Shown piece by piece: positions 6,796 to 10,655 of a stretch of DNA of 10,655 nt. Numbering within the stretch: position 1 is the first letter of the stretch; each line of letters opens with the position of its first letter. A program made the position numbers and the translations under genes. The notes beneath the pieces were generated by a model. The model saw only the letters and a program-made list of their open reading frames with translations, was not told the DNA's origin and searched no databases. This stretch comes from Clostridia bacterium (GTDB lineage Bacteria; Bacillota; Clostridia; Christensenellales; UBA1242), in contig JAEETG010000091.1 of assembly GCA_016290255.1 (NCBI GenBank), forward strand, positions 1 to 10,655. Direction: 5' to 3'.

Positions 6796-8819
6796 TTTCT
6801 TTCCTCCTTAAAATCTTTTATTATTGTGTATTTTTGTTCAACACAAAATGGTTTTAATAATTCTCCCTCACCTGTGTAGAATTTCCCAAAGTATTCAACA
6901 TACTGAAGCCTTGTGTCGTGAATATACGCTCCAAGAGCACCCATTGCGATGTTGAATGAATGTCCAACAAGCATAATCAAAAATCCGCCAATATATCCAA
7001 ATGGTGAAGTCATCACCGATAATGCAATTTCATTAAATTGCTGCCCTATGATTGCTCCCGAAAGCATAAGGCCAAAAAGTCTTGCATAACTCAAAATGTC
7101 AGAAAACAAATTGATAATTCCATATAAAGCCGCAAAACTTTTTGTAAACTTTGTGAATCCTTTTGTTCCAATTCCTGCCAAGATTACCCCAACACCAAGC
7201 CCTATGCACATAATAATTAACCCCGGCATTTGAATTGCACTCAAAAAGTTATAAAAACCACCGCTTGTTTCAAGCTTAAAGAAATCTAGCAAGAACTTTG
7301 CCGCCGCCATAACCATTCCAAGCAAAAACAGCACCCAAGCAACACCATTAACAAGCCCTGGAAGTATTTGTTTGTGCTTGAAATTATTAACTCCTCTCAA
7401 AAGATAACCAAAGGCAATTTGAACAATTCCCATAAGTAAACAAATCAAAAGAAGTGTTATTGCATCTCTTTGTGGGTCTGGCATCACACCTTGTGGTATT
7501 ACTGACCACAACTCGTGACTAAAGCCAAACACCGTTCCAAACAGCATTCCCCAAACAATGGTGAACACTCCAGCCGTTCCAATCAGCCTCCAAAGTTTTT
7601 TTGCACCCTGTGAAATATTTTTCTTTTCTGCAAGGCAAAAGCCCAAAATGCACAAAACAATTCCATATCCAACATCGGCAACAATAAACCCAAAGAACAC
7701 CATGAAGAACAAGAACACCGACCAAGTTGGGTCAACATCACGATAGTTTGGAACAGAATACATGTTAACAACAAAGTCTGCCTGTTTGGTGATTTTGCTT
7801 CCAACAATTTTTGTTGGCGGATTGTCACTTTTTGTTATCTTTTCTTCTTCTATCAGCAAGTTGTCAAACTTTTCTTCCATTGCTTCAACAAAATTTTTCT
7901 GTTCTTTTTGTTCAACATAACACTGAAGCGTGAATGTTGAATCTGTTTTCTGCATTAAAGCACATTTTTTTGTTTTTTCAAGATTATATCTAACATAGTC
8001 GCAAAAAACTTTCAGGTCATTTAGTTTCTTTGTGTAACCTTTCAATAAGCCATATAGTTCTGCATTCTTGTTTTCATATTCCTGAATTTTTGCATCAAGT
8101 TCTCGAATTTTATTTTCATAAACAGCCTGCATTTCCTCGCCTAAATATTTGAATGAAAAATATAATTCCAAAACGCCATTTTGCTCTTTAACTTCCAAAT
8201 ACTGTATTTTTGAAATTTCCTCTTTCATGTTTTCAAATGTGGTTTTATCCAATTCAAAAACAAGTTGCAAATCTTCTTTCTCCAAAAACTTTATGTCTTC
8301 AATTTGCTCTGATGTTTCCTCTTTTGGAAGAAGTTTATAGATCTTATCCAAAATTGTTTTCAGTTTTTCATCATTTTTTGGAACTTTTGCATCTTTCTTC
8401 TTTTGAGCAATTGACAAAAGTTTTCTAATCTCATTTGGAACCATTTGGTTTTTTTCTTTCTTAAACTTTTTTATAAAACCATAGTTCTTCACAATTTCAT
8501 CCAAATATTTTGCAAGTTCATCAACCAAACTCAAGTTTTCTTCATACATTTTTTCTTGTGACAAAAAATTCTCATATGAACATTCACTTTTTGTTTTGTC
8601 TTCACAAATTTCTTCAAGAGAAAAAACAACTTTATCAGTTTTGCTTAAAACTTTTTCAATATTTATTATTTCTTCACTATTTTCAATTTTTTGAGTGCTT
8701 GAAAGTTTTTCACATTCTTTTATGTCACTTTTTCCAAGTTTTGCCATTTCGTTTAGAATGTCATCTTTCTCGCTCAAAAATCCAACCAAGCGAAGTTTAG
8801 ACATTTTTGCTATTGCCAT
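6792..8819 (-). CDS. ntpI: V-type ATPase subunit I (a-subunit, ion channel stator)
   Basis: A 675-residue stator subunit that forms the two ion half-channels against the K ring and anchors the peripheral stalks. The N-terminal cytoplasmic half (1-360) is highly charged, with coiled-coil arms around 190-280. The C-terminal half holds about seven to eight membrane helices, at roughly 366-396, 411-433, 452-476, 484-512, 531-550, 561-597 and 604-633. The key segment is DILSYARLFGLMLSG (574-588), where Arg580 is the conserved arginine facing the rotor carboxylate. MGALGAYIHDTRLQYVEYFGKFY (626-648) is the usual conserved C-terminal signature. The start ATG lies 10 bases inside the end of the G/H gene, with AGGGAGA about 10 nt upstream. 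A second ATG five codons on has no better site. The TGA stop overlaps the K start. Confidence 0.97.
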   Translation of the reverse strand: MAIAKMSKLRLVGFLSEKDDILNEMAKLGKSDIKECEKLSSTQKIENSEEIINIEKVLSKTDKVVFSLEEICEDKTKSECSYENFLSQEKMYEENLSLVDELAKYLDEIVKNYGFIKKFKKEKNQMVPNEIRKLLSIAQKKKDAKVPKNDEKLKTILDKIYKLLPKEETSEQIEDIKFLEKEDLQLVFELDKTTFENMKEEISKIQYLEVKEQNGVLELYFSFKYLGEEMQAVYENKIRELDAKIQEYENKNAELYGLLKGYTKKLNDLKVFCDYVRYNLEKTKKCALMQKTDSTFTLQCYVEQKEQKNFVEAMEEKFDNLLIEEEKITKSDNPPTKIVGSKITKQADFVVNMYSVPNYRDVDPTWSVFLFFMVFFGFIVADVGYGIVLCILGFCLAEKKNISQGAKKLWRLIGTAGVFTIVWGMLFGTVFGFSHELWSVIPQGVMPDPQRDAITLLLICLLMGIVQIAFGYLLRGVNNFKHKQILPGLVNGVAWVLFLLGMVMAAAKFLLDFFKLETSGGFYNFLSAIQMPGLIIMCIGLGVGVILAGIGTKGFTKFTKSFAALYGIINLFSDILSYARLFGLMLSGAIIGQQFNEIALSVMTSPFGYIGGFLIMLVGHSFNIAMGALGAYIHDTRLQYVEYFGKFYTGEGELLKPFCVEQKYTIIKDFKEERK

Positions 8820-9136
8820 TCAACCAAAATCTCCCTTACAATTTGTTCTGCAATTTCATCTTTTTTGCTGTCGCATTTTTTTTGCAGTTTGCTTATTTGT
8901 GATTTTGAACTTTTTTGCATTTCATCAAAAATTCTGTCTTTTTCTTGCAAAAATTCTTTTTCACAATTTTCCCGTTCTTGTTTTATTTTTTCAATTGTTT
9001 TTTCTCGAAGATTTGCTGTTTTTAAACTCGCTTTTTTAGACAATTCCAAAGCATCTTTTTCGCCTTGCTCAACAATTTTTTGTGCCTCTTGTTCAGCCAG
9101 CAAAATGCTTTGAAAAGTTTTTTCAATGTTATCCAT
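8810..9136 (-). CDS. ntpF: V-type ATPase subunit G/H (peripheral stalk coiled coil), first gene of operon
   Basis: A 108-residue, almost wholly helical and charged protein that matches in size, composition and position the small stalk subunit pairing with E. E. hirae calls it NtpF; other systems call it AhaH, subunit H or subunit G. The N-terminal segment with SILLAEQEAQKIVEQGEKDA (about 10-29) resembles the usual start of this family, which has alanine- and glutamate-rich repeats. No membrane segment is present, so F-type subunit b is excluded. It is the promoter-proximal gene, with a predicted leader of only about 20 nt. Its ribosome binding site is odd (GGGGG, 3 nt from the ATG). The TAG stop overlaps the start of subunit I by 10 bases. 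Coiled-coil proteins are hard to assign by sequence alone, so operon position carries weight. Confidence 0.86.
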   Translation of the reverse strand: MDNIEKTFQSILLAEQEAQKIVEQGEKDALELSKKASLKTANLREKTIEKIKQERENCEKEFLQEKDRIFDEMQKSSKSQISKLQKKCDSKKDEIAEQIVREILVEWQ

Positions 9137-9138
9137 AT

Positions 9139-9146
9139 TCCCCCAC
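9139..9146 (-). promoter_or_regulatory. Unusual ribosome binding site of the first ATPase gene
   Basis: GTGGGGGA on the minus strand, with the G-run only 3 nt from the ATG (9136-9134). Five Gs can pair with CCUCC through one G-U pair, but spacing is short compared with 4-11 nt at the other genes here. Initiation on the first gene may be less efficient. Confidence 0.45.
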
Positions 9147-9163
9147 TTTTTTTACACAGTTTT

Positions 9164-9193
9164 ATTTTATCAAATAAACAAAGCAAAAGTCAA
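9164..9193 (-). promoter_or_regulatory. Sigma-A-like promoter of the V-type ATPase operon
   Basis: On the minus strand, TTGACT (9193-9188) is followed after 18 nt by TAAAAT (9169-9164) with an extended -10 TG one base before it. The predicted transcription start near 9157 leaves a leader of about 20 nt. No obvious operator palindrome overlaps it, unlike the divergent promoter about 80 bp away. This is the only good promoter seen upstream of the nine-gene operon. Confidence 0.65.
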
Positions 9194-9268
9194 ACAAATA
9201 AAGTGCTATTTTGACCCTAAAAACAATAAACAAGATTTTTTTTAAAAAATTGGCAAGTGAGGCGTTTT

Positions 9269-9283
9269 TTCTTTGACAAAGAA
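9269..9283. repeat. Inverted repeat over the -35 box of the divergent gene
   Basis: TTCTTTG, one A, then CAAAGAA: a perfect 7-1-7 inverted repeat that contains the TTGACA box. It could be a protein site or a by-product of A+T richness. It lies 7 bp from the longer palindrome over the -10. Confidence 0.5.
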
Positions 9284-9301
9284 TTTTTAAATAACTATAA
9301 T
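9273..9301 (+). promoter_or_regulatory. Consensus promoter of the exported-protein gene
   Basis: TTGACA (9273-9278) and TATAAT (9296-9301) are both exact sigma-A consensus hexamers, with the ideal 17-nt spacer. The predicted start near 9308 gives a leader of about 46 nt. A second exact TATAAT at 9308-9313 lacks a good -35. A promoter this close to consensus would be very strong unless repressed, and its -10 lies in a palindrome. Confidence 0.8.
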
Positions 9302-9310
9302 TATAGTTAT
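9291..9310. promoter_or_regulatory. Perfect 20-bp palindrome over the -10 box, candidate operator
   Basis: ATAACTATAA followed by its exact reverse complement TTATAGTTAT, with no spacer. It covers the whole -10 box and the predicted start. A dimeric repressor bound here would block the divergent gene. No regulator gene is visible in the window, and the site cannot be matched with confidence to a known family's operator. Confidence 0.6.
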
Positions 9311-9353
9311 AATAGTGCTTAATATAGGGAAAATAACAATAAAAGGAGATGCA

Positions 9354-10655
9354 ATGCGTAAATTTAAAATAGTTTTGATGTGTGCCGTTTGTGCAATCAT
9401 AACAGGGCTTTTTATAACAGAAGCATTTGCCTCCGTTTTGGTTAACTTAAGCATCACAGGCGACATCGTTTATATTTCCGATGAAATTGGTGCCGACATT
9501 TTTGGAACATACAAAAAAAATGGAAAAGATGCGATTTCAGACACCTACCTAAACATCACAGGCCCTGGAACAACAGACCAAGATGGTGTTTATCAAATGA
9601 ATGGTTCAGAAGATTCATATCTTGCGCACTCTTCTGCGGTTAACACAATAAATATGTATAGCACCACCGACACAATTGAATTTTATATTTTCATCAAAAA
9701 CACTGGTGACAGAAATATTATTCCAGAAGTTGAAACAACATCACAAAGTGAAGACATAAATTTTGTGATTGAAAAATATTATTTCAATCCATCAAACAGC
9801 CAAACAGACTATATTGCCGTGAAAAGAACAGGCCCAACTGCCCCAGCACTTGTTTCACAACTTGAATCAGAAACACCACTTGTGGACTACACCATTTTCA
9901 CAGACAACCAAAGCCTTGTAAAAAACAATATTTTCATGGCAAAAATTTCAATATCGGTTAATTCTCTCACAGATGTGGCACAATATGCAAATTTTGGGCT
10001 CAATATAAACATTGTTTCCGACATCCAATATTCCAGCATGAGGATTCTGTCTGTAAGGCAAGAAAACAACATTGTTTCAAGTGCTTGGGAAAAAATTGGT
10101 GAAAACGCAGAACTAAGCGCCAGTGCAATCAAAGCAGAAACAAATGACTTAGGGCTTTTGGCTTCAGCATATAACGGAAGAAACACAAATGCAACGCTAA
10201 CAACAATTAACTCTAGCCTAACTTACCTGTGTGATGACTATGATGACCAACCAGTCTACAAAGACATAGATCTTGTGAACATCGACATTTCAACTGGAGA
10301 AGTTATTGGAAAACTGAGTGACATAAACTATCCATTTGAGTGGTTTGGTGGTGACATAACACTCGCAGCTGGCACAACTCTTGCCAGCGGAAGAACCCTT
10401 GACACTTCTGAAACATTCACTGTTGATGTTTACACATATTATCCAACAACATACATTAGAAGGTGGATTCTAAGCGGAATAAACCCAGGCGGAAACCAAG
10501 CAACATACACATATCTTTCAGTTTCAGACGAACCTTTTGCTGGAGCCATTGAAATTCCTGAGTGCTATATGGCAACTTGCGAAACAACAATTTATAACCC
10601 AGACAAAACAATTGCATACAACTCAAATGGAATAATCCCAAGAAGTTACATCTAT
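9354..10655 (+). CDS. Exported surface protein of unknown function, 3' end outside the window
   Basis: The frame is open from ATG at 9354 to the window edge (434 codons, no stop), with AAAGGAGAT 5 nt upstream of the start (measured from GGAG). An ATG at 9349 stops after seven codons and is rejected. The N-terminus is a typical signal peptide: MRKFK, a hydrophobic core (about 6-22), then a likely cleavage site AFA-S at 25-28. The rest is rich in Thr, Asn, Ser, Ile and Tyr with few lysines and alternating hydrophobics, typical of beta-sandwich surface proteins. Residues 28-222 include DTIEFYIFIKNTGDR (106-120), which recalls TasA/camelysin-like exported proteins. Residues 325-434 form an aromatic segment with TYYPTTYIRRW (361-371) and two cysteines (404, 409). 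No sortase signal can be judged, as the C-terminus is missing. It is transcribed divergently from the ATPase operon. Function is unknown; the domain resemblance is a weak inference. Confidence 0.88.
   Translation, partial: MRKFKIVLMCAVCAIITGLFITEAFASVLVNLSITGDIVYISDEIGADIFGTYKKNGKDAISDTYLNITGPGTTDQDGVYQMNGSEDSYLAHSSAVNTINMYSTTDTIEFYIFIKNTGDRNIIPEVETTSQSEDINFVIEKYYFNPSNSQTDYIAVKRTGPTAPALVSQLESETPLVDYTIFTDNQSLVKNNIFMAKISISVNSLTDVAQYANFGLNINIVSDIQYSSMRILSVRQENNIVSSAWEKIGENAELSASAIKAETNDLGLLASAYNGRNTNATLTTINSSLTYLCDDYDDQPVYKDIDLVNIDISTGEVIGKLSDINYPFEWFGGDITLAAGTTLASGRTLDTSETFTVDVYTYYPTTYIRRWILSGINPGGNQATYTYLSVSDEPFAGAIEIPECYMATCETTIYNPDKTIAYNSNGIIPRSYIY

Noticed and set aside
7519..7828. Minus-strand frames overlapping subunit I in other phases
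   Set aside because: They lie entirely inside the conserved membrane domain of subunit I and have no independent start signals.
8695..9039. Plus-strand open frame of 114 codons, rich in Phe and Leu
   Set aside because: It is antisense to subunits I and G/H. The Phe/Leu/Ser composition is the mirror of Lys/Glu-rich coiled-coil codons.
9236..9249. T8A6 tract as a terminator or origin-like element
   Set aside because: It contains a TTTTTTAAAAAA palindrome but has no G-C pairs and no loop, so it cannot form a terminator. It may only bend the DNA upstream of the divergent promoter.
9887..10186. Minus-strand open frame of 99 codons inside the exported-protein gene
   Set aside because: It is antisense to a 434-codon frame with a good ribosome binding site, promoter and signal peptide. 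It has no convincing start region of its own, and its hydrophobic look comes from reading the complement of Thr/Ser/Asn codons.
1..10655. CRISPR arrays, tRNA or rRNA genes, insertion sequences, riboswitches
   Set aside because: No regularly spaced repeats, cloverleaf, rRNA segment, transposase or terminal inverted repeats were seen. The only intergenic stretches (603-746 and 9137-9353) are too short for a typical riboswitch, and both leaders of the minus-strand units are about 20 nt.

Overview
The window comes from an A+T-rich, low-GC bacterium, most like the Firmicutes (Clostridia or a related fermentative, host-associated lineage). Three things point there: strong GGAGG-type ribosome binding sites, a bacterial V/A-type ATPase operon with the gene order of the Enterococcus hirae ntp operon, and sigma-A-like promoters. 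TGA is used as a stop (subunits I and C), so this is not the Mycoplasma code. The sequence alone does not give a genus.

Layout. Positions 1-58 may hold the last codons of a + strand gene, followed by a bidirectional terminator hairpin (59-85). A macro-domain (ADP-ribose-binding family) gene runs on the minus strand at 84-602 behind its own extended -10 promoter. Nine minus-strand genes (747-9136) then form a complete V-type ATPase operon, transcribed from a promoter at about 9164-9193. In transcription order they encode the peripheral-stalk coiled coil (G/H), I, K, E, C, F, A, B and D. Most junctions overlap or are nearly abutting, so translation is probably coupled. Divergently, a + strand gene starts at 9354 and runs off the right edge. 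It encodes an exported protein with an N-terminal signal segment. Its promoter is consensus (TTGACA, 17 bp, TATAAT), and the -10 box lies inside a perfect 20-bp palindrome.

How the genes work together. A and B form the nucleotide-binding hexamer, D and F the central shaft, C the rotor collar, E and G/H the peripheral stalks, and I and K the membrane ion channel. The K subunit has most of the Na+-coordinating residues known from E. hirae NtpK (Leu53, Thr56, Tyr60, Gln102, Glu131), but Asn57 where E. hirae has Gln65. The enzyme is therefore probably a Na+-coupled pump or synthase with a slightly altered site. The macro protein and the exported protein have their own promoters and no evident mechanistic link to the ATPase.

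Most of the window is conventional. The parts least explained are the divergent exported protein with its palindrome-covered promoter, the cysteine-rich macro protein, and the Asn-substituted ion site.
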